Source: Sapria himalayana
Lineage: Eukaryota; Streptophyta; Magnoliopsida; Malpighiales; Rafflesiaceae
Assembly: GCA_029783825.1 (NCBI GenBank)
Contig: JAREIK010014513.1
Span: forward strand, 1-64,000
Direction: 5' to 3'
DNA length: 64,000 nucleotides
The notes beneath the pieces are model-generated. The model searched no databases. It was not told the origin of the DNA and saw only the letters and a list, made by a program, of their open reading frames with translations. Positions 12,541 through 25,441 of the stretch are shown piece after piece (within the stretch, counting starts at the first letter, position 1; every line of letters starts with the position of its first letter). A program made the position numbers and the translations under genes.

Positions 12541-13056
12541 TTTACATCCACTATTCATGCATCACAAAAAATAAATCCTATACAAATTTTTACGCAAGTG
12601 AATTCAAGTAAATTGTTTTCCATCCTATTTTTCTTCTTATTAAGTTGTTTTTGTAGAAATTTTGTTTTCCACGATTATGTCTTATTATTTCCTCCTTGAT
12701 CTTTTTATGAGCTTCCTAACTTAATAGTTACTCCTTCCATCAATATTTGTTAAGCCATTTGTAGAGTGAAATATTATAGAATAGGAATTATTCTATCTTT
12801 GATCATTTCTTCTGCTTAACCTTAGTGTCTTTCTGCTTCAGTTTTCCTTTTTCCCATTTCAGTTGTAATCTTTTATTTATAAACCATTTTTAGCTTTCTT
12901 TACTTTACTTCTTTGTGTCTCTTTTAACCCACAAAATTGTTAGCCCAATTTTCCTCAACATCCCTCTCAACCCCTTACTTTATCTCCTCTCTTTCCCGTT
13001 ACATCCTTATTTAACCTAACAGAAAATATTCTAGCCCTATCTATATAAGTTACAAA

Positions 13057-13640
13057 TCCTACCTTATTTCTCCATATTACATATAAACATTAAATAAAGC
13101 ATTTATATTTATCCTTACTGAATTGAGCTTCCTTTTCTGCACCTCTTCACTTCCTTTTTCTTGTTTTAAATATAAAAACAAACACTTTTCCTCAACAACC
13201 AATAACTATTCTCTCCTCTCTCTCTCATTTCTTACCCAATCTAAGAAATTATAGGGCCTGCCTTATTTCTCTGAATTACAAATAAAAATAAAGTATCCTT
13301 GATGACTTGAGCTTTCTTTCTTGCTCCTCTTTAGTTGCTTTCTTCTTGTTTTTATAATCTGCAAAAAGAAAAATAAGCACACATCTTCCCTCTACAACCT
13401 AATAAACCCTTTATTATATTTTCCTCTCTCTCCCATAACATCCTCATATTTTAAATAACAGAAAGATAGATAAAATTATAGATCCTGTCTTATTGCAAAT
13501 ATACAACTAGTAATGCATATATGTATTCTTGGTGTAATGAGCTTTTTTCCTACTCCTTTTCAGCTACTTTTTCGATTTGAAAAATTCAAAACAAGCACAC
13601 ACTTTTCCCTATATTTTATCCTTCATTTAGTGTCCTTTCC
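13057..13640 (-). repeat. Tandem repeat in the LINE3 3' UTR, three units of 200-230 bp
   Basis: Three diverged units start at about 13057, 13257 and 13483. Each has the same order on the + strand: CCT-CCTTATTTCTC, an A-rich stretch, TTGAGCT, a CTCCT-TTC block, a TTCTTGTTTT-like run, then AACAAGCACAC and TTTTCCCT. A partial fourth unit may precede them (from about 12870). Repeats of this size are common in LINE untranslated regions. No function is evident. Confidence 0.7.
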
Positions 13641-13689
13641 TTTAAAATTTAATGTATTTTGAAATAATAGTTACTGCTGGTTCCTAACT

Positions 13690-14180
13690 ATTTAATTTGC
13701 TCTTCCTAAATCTTGGGTATCCTATTTCATCTAATTTGAGCATGCCTCTATATTTTATTGGCATATTTGTCACTTCAAAATCTTGGTTCCCTAGTCTCTC
13801 TCCTTCTTTAGCTAACCTATTAGCATACTTCATTAACTTCTCTAAAGATGTGTTCTATGTTACAACTTAAATCTATCATGATTTGTTTAATCTCCCCTAT
13901 ATCATTTCTGTATTTCCATAAAAAATGATGACCCTTAACTATACCCAATAGTATTATCGAATCAGCCTATACTTGTATATTCCTTAAATATTTTTTTACA
14001 TATTTTTAGACATACTGATAGTGCCCGAATCTTTACTTGGAGAGCCGTTGTAGCTTTGAATTTCTTAGTGAAAGCAAATATAACCTTGTCTTCTGTGTCT
14101 CTTAGCCCTTCTCCATCTTTTGCTGCACCCTTTTCCTTTTAAAGCTACCATCTATATTAAAAGGTAAGTATCCCTTTGAT
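13690..14180 (-). pseudogene. LINE3 ORF2 RNase H remnant
   Basis: - strand frames show FNIDGSFK, carrying the first catalytic Asp (near 14140), a segment like FAFTKKFKATTALQ, and a C-terminal part with HHFLWKYRNDIGEI, HIFREVNE and NMPIKYRG. The C-terminal part is colinear with WRFEVEIGKI...HTFRKANT...LPYRFKG of LINE1. Frame changes near 13830 and several stops break it. The domain is recognised from this alignment and from its place at the 3' end of ORF2. Confidence 0.72.
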
Positions 14181-15498
14181 GGTTTACTCCAATGTGTGCA
14201 TGTAATACTTGATGGTTTAATTTGTTTATATGTTACAATATATTCTTTTTTTTTTCTGCATAGATTAGGTTCTTTAATGGATAGGCCTTTGAAATTAACT
14301 TTATTTTTTATTTTAATATCATTTTATATATCATCCGTATTCATTACTATTCTCTCATATCTGCTTTTGTTCCTGGTTTTCCATATGCACCAAATTACCA
14401 GATGTGGTATAGTGTTTTTAAGCCATTTTTGGGCAGTATTATTGTTAGGACCCTTCATCCAATTTTGAAATCTTTATTTAAGAGGTTGTCTTTTATTTTT
14501 TAAGTTCATTTATTTTTCTAATTTTTTCCATATCTTTGTTGCTATTTTGCCTTGTGAAAATAGATGATCCAAAGATTCTATCATCATTGTAGCATTCACA
14601 TCTAGATGCTAAATTTATGTCTTTCTTTTGTATGAGTGTATCTATTGGAATTATATTAGATAAATTGTTCTATAAAAATATAAATATATCTTATGCGAGA
14701 TATTACTATTCCAGCACCACTTAAACAATTTTTGTGGAGATTTTTTATTTCTAACTATGTTTTTGCCTGATTTTAAAGATAATAGACCTTCTATTTAAAT
14801 TCCAATTCTAGCCATACTTTTATAGAACAAAATGATTATCCACCGCTTCTCATTGTTTTAACATTTGTTTTCATATCTGAGATTCATTATTTATCTTTTT
14901 AATTTTATTGGTGTCATTTTTAATGAGATATTTTTCTCTCATATATTGTGCCTAAAGGCTATTATTCTTCTTTATCCTCCACCATCTTTTACAAGCCAAA
15001 GCTTCTGCTAGGTCTTTTAGTCTTAAAAACCCTAGCCTAGCTTCTTCTATTGGAAAGCAAGATCTTTCCATTTAATCCAGTGCAATTTAAATTTTTTATA
15101 TTTCTTGCCCCAAAGAAAATTAGATAATTCTTGTTCTATTTTTTTATAGAATATTTCTGTGGTTTCATATTCATTAAGTTATGCATTAATACACTTTGAA
15201 GTACATGTGTAATAAGTATGATTCACCCACCCATGTTCAATGTTTTTGTCTTCCAGCTCACTATCTTTTGCCTAATCTTGACCTGTAAAAAATTTAGATG
15301 TTCTAGTCTAATTCTACCTTCATGGATTGGTCATCCAAGAAAAGTAATTGCTCCTTTTGCATGAGAGAAACCTGTTATATTTTAATATATGAAATAGTCT
15401 AGGCTGTGCCATTTTTGATGTTGCGAATTGACATTTACTTCTATTAAGAACTAACCATGTTTCTTCTTCCATTGTTTGAAAAATATCTATTAAATTTT
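14181..15498 (-). pseudogene. LINE3 ORF2 reverse transcriptase thumb and zinc-binding region, decayed
   Basis: Between the palm (15499-15864) and RNase H, - strand frames contain fragments colinear with LINE2: a YIG-like thumb, an AGW-like segment and, near 14330-14600, a zf-RVT-like part. No long frame is left. There is no sign of an independent gene. It is assigned mostly by position and by scattered matches. Confidence 0.6.
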
Positions 15499-15864
15499 TT
15501 ATATATTTAGTGCTTCCAATAGTAATATAATATCATCTACGTAGGCTAAGCATCTCATTAGTGGAGCATCTTTGTGCTGCTTGATAGTATAAATATTTCC
15601 CTTTCTTATGTTTTCTTTTAAATTAACAATAAATAGTATAAGATATATATTAAAGAGAAAAGGTGATAAGGGGTCTCCTTGTCTTAGTGTTAGGGCGAGC
15701 TTAAATTCCTCTCCCTTTTCATCATTTATAATAATTTTGTACCAAGTACTTGAGAAACATCTAAAAATCAAATCTATCCATACTTCTGAAAATCTCATTT
15801 TTCTCATTATAAAACATAGCACATTCCAGTCTACTTTATCGAAGGCTTTAGTAGGAGACTTCAT
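15499..15864 (-). pseudogene. LINE3 ORF2 reverse transcriptase palm fragment
   Basis: The 121-residue frame carries the conserved AFDKVDW, LRQGDPLSPFLFNIYL and the catalytic motif YVDD at 15532-15543 (YADD in LINE2 and LINE4). The Trp codon of AFDKVDW is intact (TGG; 15836-15838 on the + strand), whereas the other three LINEs here have TGA. The fingers and the whole endonuclease are missing upstream. A duplicated 34-bp piece of the palm lies at the deletion junction (15891-15924). Confidence 0.88.
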
Positions 15865-15924
15865 TTTATTATAAATCCCATTTTATTATAAATCTATCCA
15901 TACTTCTGAAAATCCCATTTTTCT

Positions 15925-16935
15925 TCAAGATGTCCCCTCACATTTCTGATTTTATTTTTTTTTATTTCATTATTTCTTAAGTAGTAGACTTCATAAGAGA
16001 TGGTTATATATCAAATATAAACTTTTATTTTTCTTTTTCATTAGAAGATCTTTTTTTTGGTATTTTAGAGTATTTTTAGGTATATTCTCCATCTTCACTT
16101 CTTTTCTAACCCATTGGTCCAAATTTTGTTATTCCTCTTGCTTTTTATGTTTACTATACATTCTTACATTTTATGCCCTCTTTTTTTTTGCAAAAGTTAT
16201 AGAAACTAGGAAGCTTTTCAAGAATGATGGATTGTGAGAAACCTATGTCTCCAACCTGTCAAATCCATATCCTCTGCAAAATAGGATTTTGGAGATTAAG
16301 CTCAATGCAAATATGGGCAACACTTGGTTTCTAAAGATTGGTAGTGGCTACATCCATCAATAGAGTTTTCCCAATGAGATTAGTAATGGAGAATAGGGAT
16401 GTTTTATTAATGAAAATGGATAGGCAGTAGAGGGAGAAAAAACATTATAGGAGTAAGGGGATTTTTTCCTTTGTATTGAAATTTGTCATCCATTTAAAGG
16501 TCCTAATGGGATAAGATATTCTAGCAATCTTATAACCACAATCAAAGATAATCTTCTTTAATAAATAGTTGCACAAAAACATGCTCACAATCGATTACTC
16601 CCATTTTGATCAAAACATTAAGCTCTAGTGGGGAGAAGAACAATCTTATCTCTTCAATATGAGGATGCCCATGAGAGAACTTCCAAATGAGAGTAAAATT
16701 GTGTAATCCAGAGGGTTTCTCAATTTCTTAAGAAAAGTTAATTGAGGAATCACCATTTTTTTCTAAAAATAGCAAATTGGCGAGTGCAATTATTTGATTA
16801 AAGTTAGAAAAAGATTTTTTATGAGCAAGATAATCAATTTCATCCATTTTCAGCTTAGAGAATTAGTACATTCTCACACAAAAAATGGCAGTTTCTCTTT
16901 CTAGATATTATGTTCTCTCACTAGTTCTTCAAGGA
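15925..16935 (-). pseudogene. LINE3 ORF1 remnant
   Basis: A - strand frame near 16690-16500 reads FSHGHPHIEEIRLFF...LELNVLIKMGVIDCEHVFVQL, colinear with FSHGRPRVIGVQKFI in ORF1 of LINE2. Further parts (FRNQVLPIFA, GYGFDRLET) match the middle of that ORF1. Just upstream of the ORF2 remnant, near 15940, is RNVRG, which resembles WNVRG of the endonuclease start. Stops are frequent, and the zinc knuckle is not recognisable. Confidence 0.68.
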
Positions 16936-16960
16936 GCACATTTTTCAACAAGTTCTCTTA

Positions 16961-19900
16961 TCATATTATTTTTATTGTAGTTATTCTTCTTAATCTTCTT
17001 TTTGTTCTTATTTTTTTTATCTTCTTATTCTTCTTATTCTTCATATACTTTTTATTCTTCATATTCTTCTAATTCTTCTTATTATATCGATTCTTATTAT
17101 TCTTCTAATTTTTTCTCCTTCTTATTATTATTAATACTATTATTATTCTTCTTCTTTTTATTCTTTTTATTCAAATTATTCTTTTTATTCTTAAAATTTT
17201 TCTAATTATTATTATTTTTTTTCTTTTTATTCTTTTATTCTTATTATTCTAATTATTCTTCGTATTCGTATTATCTTCTTATTTTTGTTATTCTTGTTAT
17301 TCTAGTTTATCTTATTATTTTAATTCTACTTATTCAACTTATTCATATTATTCTTCATATTCTTCTTATTATATAAATTCTTCTTATTCAACTAATTCTT
17401 CCTTTTTTTGAAATATTCCAATGTTTCTTATTCTTATAATTCTTCTTATATTTCACATTCTTCTTATTCTTATTGTACTTATTATTCTTTTAATTCTTCT
17501 AATTCTTTTTTTATTATACATATATTTTATATCTTCTTATTCTATTTATTCTTCTTATTCTTCTAATTATTCTTATTCTTCCTATTTTTCTTTTTTTTTA
17601 TTCTTATTATTCTTCTTATTTATCATTTTCTTTTTTTTCTTTTTTTCTTTTTATTCTTCTTATTTTTTTTATCATTCTTATTCTTCTTATTCTTTTTATT
17701 CTTCTAATTCTATTTATTCTTTTTATTTTCTTATTTTTCTTTTTCTTATTATTCATCTTATTCTTCTTATTCTACTTATTATTCATATTCTTCTTATAAT
17801 TTTTATTTTTCTTATTCTTCATAATCTTTTTATTCACTTATTCTTTTTATTTGTCTAAATCTTTGTATTCTTCTATTTTTTTTTTATTATTCTTTGTCAT
17901 CTTATTCTACTTTTTATCATATTCTTCTTACTCTTCTAATTATTCTTATTATTTTTATAAATCTAATTCTTCTTATTATTCTTATTATTCTAGTTATTCT
18001 TATTAGTTTTCTAATTCTTCTTATTTTCTTATACTTCTTATTTTTATATTTTTTTCTCTTATTATTATTATTCATATTTTATTATTCTTTTTATTTTTTA
18101 TTTTTTTATTTTTTTATTTTTTTTATCGTTATATCTATTCTTCTTTATTTTCATATTTTTATTATTATTCTATTCTACATATTCTTCTTATTCTTATTAT
18201 TCTACATATTATTCTTATTCATCTTATTCTACTTATTATTCTAATTCATCTTATTTTACTTATTCTACTTATTCTACTTATTCTACTTATTATTCTTATT
18301 TTTCATATTATTATTATTATTATTATTATTCATCTTATTATTCTTATTTTTCATTATTTCTTATTGTTTTAATTATTCTTATTTTTATTATTCTTTTAAT
18401 CTTCTTATTCTTCTTATTATTCTTATTCAACTTAATCTTCTTAATCATTTTATTCTTCTTATTATTTTATTCTACTTATTATTTTTTTCTATTTCGTCGT
18501 ATTATTCTTAATCATCTTATTCTTTTTTCTTCATATTCTTCTTAATAATCTTTTTATTCTTTTTATCTTATTCTTCTTATTCTTCGTATTCTTCTTAATC
18601 TTTTTAATTTTTTTTTATTCTTCTTATTCTTCTTATTCTTCTTATTTCTTATTTTTATATTTTTTTTCTTGTTATTCTTGTTATTCTTTTTATTCTTTAT
18701 TTTTTTGATTCTTTTATTTCTTCTAATTCTTTTTTTTCTTATTCATATTATTCAACTTATTCTTAGTATTCTTCTTATTCTTCTTATTCTACTTATTCTT
18801 CTAATTATTATTATTCTTATTATTCTTTTTGTTTACTTATTTTTCTTATTTTTTCTAGTTTTCTTATTTTTCTTATTTTTATTATTCTTTTTATTCTTAA
18901 TATTCTTTTTTATTTCTTCTTATTCTTCTTATTCTTCTTATTCTTCTTATTCTACTTATTCTTCTAATTTTATTATTCTTATTATTCTTTTTGTTTACTT
19001 ATTTTTCTTATTTTTTCTAGTTTTCTTATTTTTCTTATTTTTATTATTCTTTTTATTCTTAATATTCTTTTTTATTTCTTCTTATTCTTCTTCTTCTATT
19101 CTTCTTATATCTTTTATTCTTCTTAATCTTTTATTCCTCTTATTTTTCTTATTCTTCTTATTCTTCGTATTCTTCTTATTCTTATTATTCTTCTTATTGT
19201 TCTTATTCTGTTTGTTCTTTTTATTATTCTTAATCTTTTCATTCTTCTAATTCTTCTTATTCTTCTTATTCTTCTTAATCTTTTCATTCTTCTCATTCTT
19301 CTCATTCTTCTTATTCTTATTATTCTACTTATTCTTCCTTTTCTTCTTATTCATTTGTTTATTTTTTATTCTTCTTATTCTTCTTATACTTCTTATTCTT
19401 CTTGTTCTTCTTAATATTCTTATTTTTCTTATTTTTCTTATTTTTTTATTTTTCTTATTTTTCTTATTTTTCTAATTCTACATTTTCAAACTTTTCTTTT
19501 TATTCTACTTATTCATTTTATTTTTCTTATTATTTTTATTCTTCTATTTATTCTTATTATTTTTAGTCATCTAATTCTTTTTTTATTAAAATTCATCTTA
19601 ATCATCATATTCTTGTTTTTCTTATTTTTCTTATTTTTCTTCTATTTTTTTTAATTTCTATTTTTTTTATTTTTTTTATTTTTCTTATTCTTCTTATTTT
19701 TGTTATTCTTCGTATTCTTCTAATTCTTTAAATTATATTATTCTTCTTCTCTTCTTATTCTATTTATTGTTCTCATTCTTCTTATTCTTCTTATTCTTCT
19801 TATTCTTCTTATTCTTCTTATTCTTCTTATTCTTCTTATTCTTCTTATTCTTCTTATTCTTCTTATTCTTCTTATTCTTCTTATTCTTCTTATTCTTTTT

Positions 19901-20535
19901 ATTCTTCATATTCTTTTTATTTTTTCTAGTCTTCATTTTAATCTTATATTTCATTTTTCTTTTATTATTCTTAGACTACTTATTTTTTTTTATTTTTATA
20001 TTCTTATTATTCTTATTATTCTATTCTTCTTATTCTTATTTTCATTATTATTCTTTTAATTATTCTTATTCTTCATGTTCTTTTTATTATTCTTATTATT
20101 CTTATTCTTTTTATTCTTCTTACTCTTGATATTTTTCTAATTCTTTTTATTTTCTTATTCTTCTTATTCTTCTTATTCTTCGTATTCTTATTATTCTACT
20201 TATTATTAATTTTTTTTTATTTATCAATTTTATTTTCTTATTATTCTTCTTTTTTTCCTATTTTTCTTATTCTTTTTATTATTCTTATTTTTTAATTATT
20301 CATATTCTTCTTGTTTTTATTATAGTTCTTCTTCTTATTATTTTTATTCTTATTATTATTATTTTTTTTTTATTCTTTTTTTCTTTTTTTATTCTTTTTA
20401 TTCTTTTTATTCTTTTTCTTTTAATTATTCATTTTTTTCTTATTCTTCTTCTTCTTCTTTTTATTATTCTTATTATTCTTATTATTTTTATTAATCTTAT
20501 TATTCTTATTATTCTTATTATTCGTATTCTTTTTT
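16961..20535. repeat. Microsatellite block B, about 3.6 kb
   Basis: Same TTC/TTA/TTATTC-type composition as block A. It includes a regular run of TTCTTATTC-type repeats at about 19765-19900. An internal tandem duplication of about 140 bp has its copies at about 18790-18930 and 18952-19090, offset about 163 bp, differing by 1-2 bases over most of their length. No gene is present. Its right end is the 3' terminus of the next LINE fragment. Confidence 0.95.
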
Positions 20536-21407
20536 TAATAGTTTATTATTTTAATATACCCTCTCTTTTGGTGGAGGAATACCATTATTACTAACTAAAA
20601 GATACCCATTGCCCTTTTACACCCATTCCTAATTACTAAATTTCTAAAATAAAAATTAAAAAGTTACAATATTTTAATTTTACACATACAAAATTTTCTA
20701 GATTCTAATGTTTCTAGATTCTGCTCTACCCCCTTTTTTGGTTTCTTTTCAGTTGTATGAAACTATTATCACATCTCTCCATAGCATAATCTTGTATTTT
20801 TTGCATTGTTCCCCATCAATACTTAAGATTATGCCTACTACTAAATCCGATATCTTTAACCTCTTTCCAAATGATAAGTTTGCTCCCATCCATCTTTAGC
20901 CTTTGTTTTAAAACTACCAGAATCTAACTCTTTTCCCTTGACTTGCCCTCCTCGAGGCCCATCTCCTTGCCCTCAAAGCTACTAGTCATATCGTAGTATC
21001 TCATAATCTACCCTTCCTCCATCTAACCCTTTCTTACCCTAAAATCAACATAATATAGTTAATATATAAAACAAAACTAATTACACTCAATACAACACAA
21101 TACAAAAGCATTCCCTCTCCCATATTACTCGCTTATTAGCTCCCATCATAACTACGTTAAGAATAACAAAAACAATCCAAAATAACATAGATATACAACT
21201 TCTATTCTGCAAAGATTAAAAACAAACCAAAATAGATAACAACGAAAAATCTTCATCGACCTATCCCCCCATTAACTCAAGCTTTATATTGCCCATAATC
21301 TACAGAAAACTACTACAATAACAAATGAAATAAGCAGCATATATTCATAACTTCAACCACAGTGCCCACAAAAGATCTTCCCCATCTCCTCCTTAAAATA
21401 AATGTAT
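20536..21407 (-). mobile_element. 5'-truncated LINE fragment (3' UTR only)
   Basis: The left end carries the shared LINE 3'-terminal motif (CCCTCTC at 20569, GGTGGAGG at 20580-20587, AATACCATT following). On the - strand this is followed by TATATTAAAATAATAAAC and an A run into microsatellite. The remaining 0.8 kb is non-coding and resembles other LINE 3' UTRs here in composition. No ORF2 homology is visible, so it looks like a severely 5'-truncated insertion. Its right end joins microsatellite near 21408. Confidence 0.7.
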
Positions 21408-24166
21408 CTTATTATTATTCTTCTTAATTTTTTTATTCTTCTTATTCTTCTTAATTTTTTTATTCTTCTTATTCTTCATATTTTTCTAATTTTTCCTATT
21501 TTTTTATTCTTTTAATTCTTCTTATTTATTTTTAATATTCTTATTAGTCTTATTCTTTTTATTCTTCATATTCTACTTATTATTCTTATTATTCTTAATC
21601 TTTTTATTCTTTATTCTTCTTTTTCTTTATTTTCTTCTTATTCTTCTTATTCTTATTCTTCATTTCATATTTTTATTATTCTTCTTATTTCTATACTTTT
21701 TCTTTTTCTTATTATTATACATAGTCTATTATTCTTCTTATTCTAATAATTCTTTTTATTTTTTTTATTCTTCTTATTATTTTTATTCTTATTATTCATC
21801 GTATTTATATTATTCTTATTATTCTTTTTATTATTCTTATTTTCTTGTTCTTTTTATTCTTATTATTCTTATTATTCTTCCGATTCTACTTATTCTTCTT
21901 ATTCTTCTTAATTCTTCTTAATTCTTATTATTCTACTTATTCTTCTTATTCTTTTTATTATTTTTATTCATCTTATTCTTCTTATTCAACTTATTCTTCT
22001 TATTCTTTTAATTCTTTGTATTTATCATATTCTTCTAAATCTTCTTATTCTTCTTATTCTTCTTATTTTTCTTATTTTAAAATTATTCTTATTTTACTTT
22101 ATATTCATATTTTTTTATTCTTTTTATTCATATTATTTTTCTCATTTTTCTTATTCTTCTTATTCTTCTTATTCTATTATTATACTTATTTTTTTATTTT
22201 TATATTTCTTCGAATTATTTTTACTCATCTAAGTCTTTTTTTATAAGTATTTTTCTTAAACATCTACTTTTTTTTATTCTTATTCTTTTTATTATTCTTA
22301 TTCTTTTATTTTTCTTATTCTTCTTATTTTTATTATTTTTATTATTCTTTTATTTCTTCTAATTCTTATGATTCTTTTATTATTCTTTTATTATTTTTCT
22401 TCGAATTATTTATTATTCTTTTATTATTCTTTTCTTATCCATATATTTCTTCGAATAATTTATATTAGTCTTTTATTATTTTTCTTATTATTCTTTTATT
22501 TTCTTCTAATTCTTTGTTTTCTTATTCTTAATATTCACTTATTCTTAGTATTCTGCTTATTTTTATTATTTTTCATATTCTTTTTTTTTCACCATATTTT
22601 TATTATTTTTCTTATTTTTCTTATTCTTCTTATTCTTCTTATTCTTAATATTCTTTTTATTTCTTCTTATTCTTCTAATTCTTCTTATTCTTCTTATTCT
22701 TTTTATTCATCTAATTCTTCTAATTCTTCTAATTATTCTTATTCTTCTAATTCTTCTTATACTTCTTATTCTTCTTATTCTTCATATATCTTCTTATTCA
22801 TCTTAATCATCTTAATCATCTTATTCTTCTTATTCTTGTTATTCTTCGCGTTCTTCTTATTTTTCTTATTCTTCAATTTCTTCATATTATTCTAATTCTA
22901 CTTATTCTTCTTTTTTTTCATATTCTTCTTATTCTTCTTATTCTTCTTATTCTTCTTATTCTTCTTATCTTCTTATTCTTCATATATTTCTTTTCTTCTT
23001 ATTCTTCTTATTCTTCTTATTCTTTTTATTCTTATTATCTTCTTATACTTATTAGTATTATTATTATTATTCTATTTTCTTCTTATTATTCCAATTCTTC
23101 TTATTCTTTATTTTATACATATTCTTCTTATTATTCTTATTATTCTTATTCTTCTAGTTTTTTTTATTCTACTTATTCTTCTAATTCTTCTAATTCTTCT
23201 AATTATTATTATTATTATTCTTCTTCTTATTCTTCTTATTTTTCTTATTTTTTTAATTCTTTTTTATTCTTCTTATTATTTTTTTTCTTCTTATTCTTCT
23301 TATTCATTTTATTCTTATTATTCTTCTTATTCCTTTTTAATCTTATTAATCTTCATATTATTTTTATTGTTTTTTTTTCTTCTTATTCTTTTTATTCTTC
23401 TAATTTTTCTTATTCTTATTATTCTTCTAATTCTTCATATTCTTCTTGTTCTTCTTATTCTTCTAATTCTTCTTATTCTTCTCATTCTTCTTGTTCTTCT
23501 TATCCGATTATTATACTTATTCATTTTTTTTTATATTTCTTCGTATTATTTTTACTCATCTAAGTCTTTTTTTATAAGTATTTTTCTTAACCATATACTT
23601 TTTCTTTTTATTCTTATTCTTTTTATTATTCTTAAACTTTTTATTTTTCTTATTCTTCTTATTTTTTTATTTTTTTATTATTCTTTTATTTTTATTCTTA
23701 TTATTATTATTATTCTTCTTATTCTTCTAATTCTTTTTTTTTTCTTATTCTTATTATTCAACTTATTCTTAGTATTCTGCTTATTTTTATTATTCTTCAT
23801 ATTCTTTTTTTTTACCTTATTTTTCTTATTTTTCTTATTTTTCTTATTCTTCTTATTCTTAATATTCTTTTTTATTTCTTCTTATTCTTCTAATTCTTCT
23901 TATTCTTCTTATTCTTCTAATTCTTCTTATTCTTCTTATTCTTCTTACTCTTCATATATTTTCTTATTCATCTTAATCATCTTATTCTTGTTATTCTTCG
24001 TATTCTTCTTATTTTTCTTATTCTTATTATTCTTCATATTATTCTAATTCTTCTTATTCTAATTATTCTTCTTTTTCTTCATATTCTTCATATTCTTCTT
24101 ATTTTTCTTATTCTTCATATATTTCTTTTTCTTCTTATTCTTCTTATTCTTATTATCTTCTTATAC

Positions 24167-24214
<48 letters not shown>

Positions 24215-24261
24215 TTTTTCTTCTTATTATTCCAATTCTTCTTATTCTTTATTTTATACTT
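21408..24261. repeat. Microsatellite block C, about 2.85 kb, with a 1.3-kb tandem duplication
   Basis: TTC/TTA-type microsatellite. A unit starting near 22190 (TTATACTTATTTTTTT, then CATCTAAGTCTTTTTTTATA) is repeated from about 23512. It continues to ATTCCAATTCTTCTTATTC at 24229 (counterpart near 23090) and then CTTTATTTTATAC, where LINE2 interrupts it. The remainder of the second copy is found on the other side of LINE2, in block D. No gene is present. Confidence 0.93.
24248..24261. other. LINE2 target-site duplication, left copy
   Basis: TTTATTTTATACTT is identical to 30970-30983 on the other side of LINE2. The flanking bases differ, so the duplication is exactly 14 bp, typical of L1-type insertion. 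It adjoins the T run (LINE poly(A) on the - strand). Confidence 0.85.
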
Positions 24262-25441
24262 TTTTAAAACGGTCTTTTATCTATTATTAAAGAAACATAA
24301 CCCTCACTTGTAGGCGGAGGAAAACCTTTACAACCACATAACTCTATTTATAGGACATTACATTTACATGACAAGACCCTAACCAAAATAACACAAAATA
24401 CAGTAATTTATCCTTAGTTAAGTTAACTGTGGCAGTAGCCACTCTCTTTGTGCTCCTTCATATTTATATAGCAGTGTAGCAAGCAGCAGCAGGTAGACTT
24501 TTCGCAGCAGCAAGTAGACTCATCTCAGCAGCAGGTATACTCATGGCAGCAATAGGCAGCACTCTACATAGGTATATACAGTATATAAGATTTGTTCAGG
24601 CAGCTTCTTTTTTGTTCTCCCATCTTCCTTATTCTTTGTTCAGGCGGTTTTTGATAATATATGTTCCTTTATTTGATGTTGTATCAACATCTGTGTGGAG
24701 GCAGCTAATGACAGACAGCAACAGAATTATTCTTAAGGCATCAGGATCATATATAAGATATCAGCATGAATTGCTTGAAATAGCAGCAAGCAGCAGCTGG
24801 TTCAAGTGACAGGCAGCATATGGGGATAGTGCTGCCCATGTGATCGGGCCTCTATCTCTCATCTTCCCCATGTCTCGGGCTCTTCTCTTCACATACTTTC
24901 TAAAAAGTTTCTAGCCGCCTTCCTTCCTCATTTATACACTGCTGAACCTGTAAAAACCAAAGAGAAAAAACGAACGTGCCTACAAGATAACTTGGCACCC
25001 TATTACCCTTATCCCTTGTTAAACTTATACAATATTAGACTAAAACTCCACAGAATTGTCGAATTCTACTCCTTAACATCCTGCAAGGAAAGTCCAAATA
25101 CATATTTATAGATATGCACTATTCTACCGAAATGCAGAATTAACACATTTTGCAATGAATTCTCTTTCATTTATACCCTATTATTCTTCTTAACATCCTG
25201 CAAGGAAAGTCCAAATACATATTTAAAGATATGCACTATTCTGCCGAAATGCAGAATTAACACATTCATAACTCTAACCTGTATGCTTCTTTTTTAGATT
25301 TAATATTCTAAATTATGATTTAAGTTTTATTTTATTTTTAAAGATGGCTCAAAATCCATCCTTCCATTCCATTTAAGTATGAGGCATAAATTCCCTGCAA
25401 TGTCGAATTCCCGCACGATCCAACAGGAGGTTGAGACTCTG
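24262..25441 (-). other. LINE2 3' UTR
   Basis: This non-coding stretch follows RNase H. It holds a GCAGCA-rich imperfect tandem repeat at about 24483-24560 (GCAGCAGCAGGTAGACT-like units), a direct 78-bp repeat (25072-25149 and 25189-25266) and, near its end, the motif CCCTCACTTGTAGGCGGAGG (24301-24320, + strand). A CCTC and a GAGG there could form a short stem. An 88-codon + strand frame at 24543-24809 has no family features and is taken as chance. Confidence 0.75.
25072..25266. repeat. Direct 78-bp repeat in the LINE2 3' UTR
   Basis: The segment 25072-25149 recurs at 25189-25266 with only two substitutions, separated by 39 bp. Both copies start CTTAACATCCTGCAAGG and end AATTAACACATT. It has no coding content. 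The low divergence suggests a duplication younger than the decay of the ORFs, or one present in the source element. Confidence 0.92.

Larger units (their letters stand above)
12495..16960 (-). mobile_element. LINE3: L1-type LINE with endonuclease deleted
   Basis: On the - strand this element runs from an ORF1 remnant (about 16930) through a reverse transcriptase fragment and RNase H to a long 3' UTR ending near 12495. The 3' end carries the motif shared with the other LINEs here (GTTGGAGGAATACCATT on the + strand at 12524-12540), then a T run on the + strand (its poly(A)) and microsatellite A. The endonuclease and the fingers of the reverse transcriptase are absent. Both ends abut microsatellite. 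It belongs to the same broad family as LINE1 and LINE2. Confidence 0.85.

Noticed and set aside
5406..24261. CRISPR-like array
   Set aside because: Units are 3-9 bp without unique spacers, and the context is a plant nuclear genome.
24543..24809. 88-codon + strand frame in the LINE2 3' UTR
   Set aside because: Antisense to LINE2, built partly on GCAGCA repeats, no recognisable domain.
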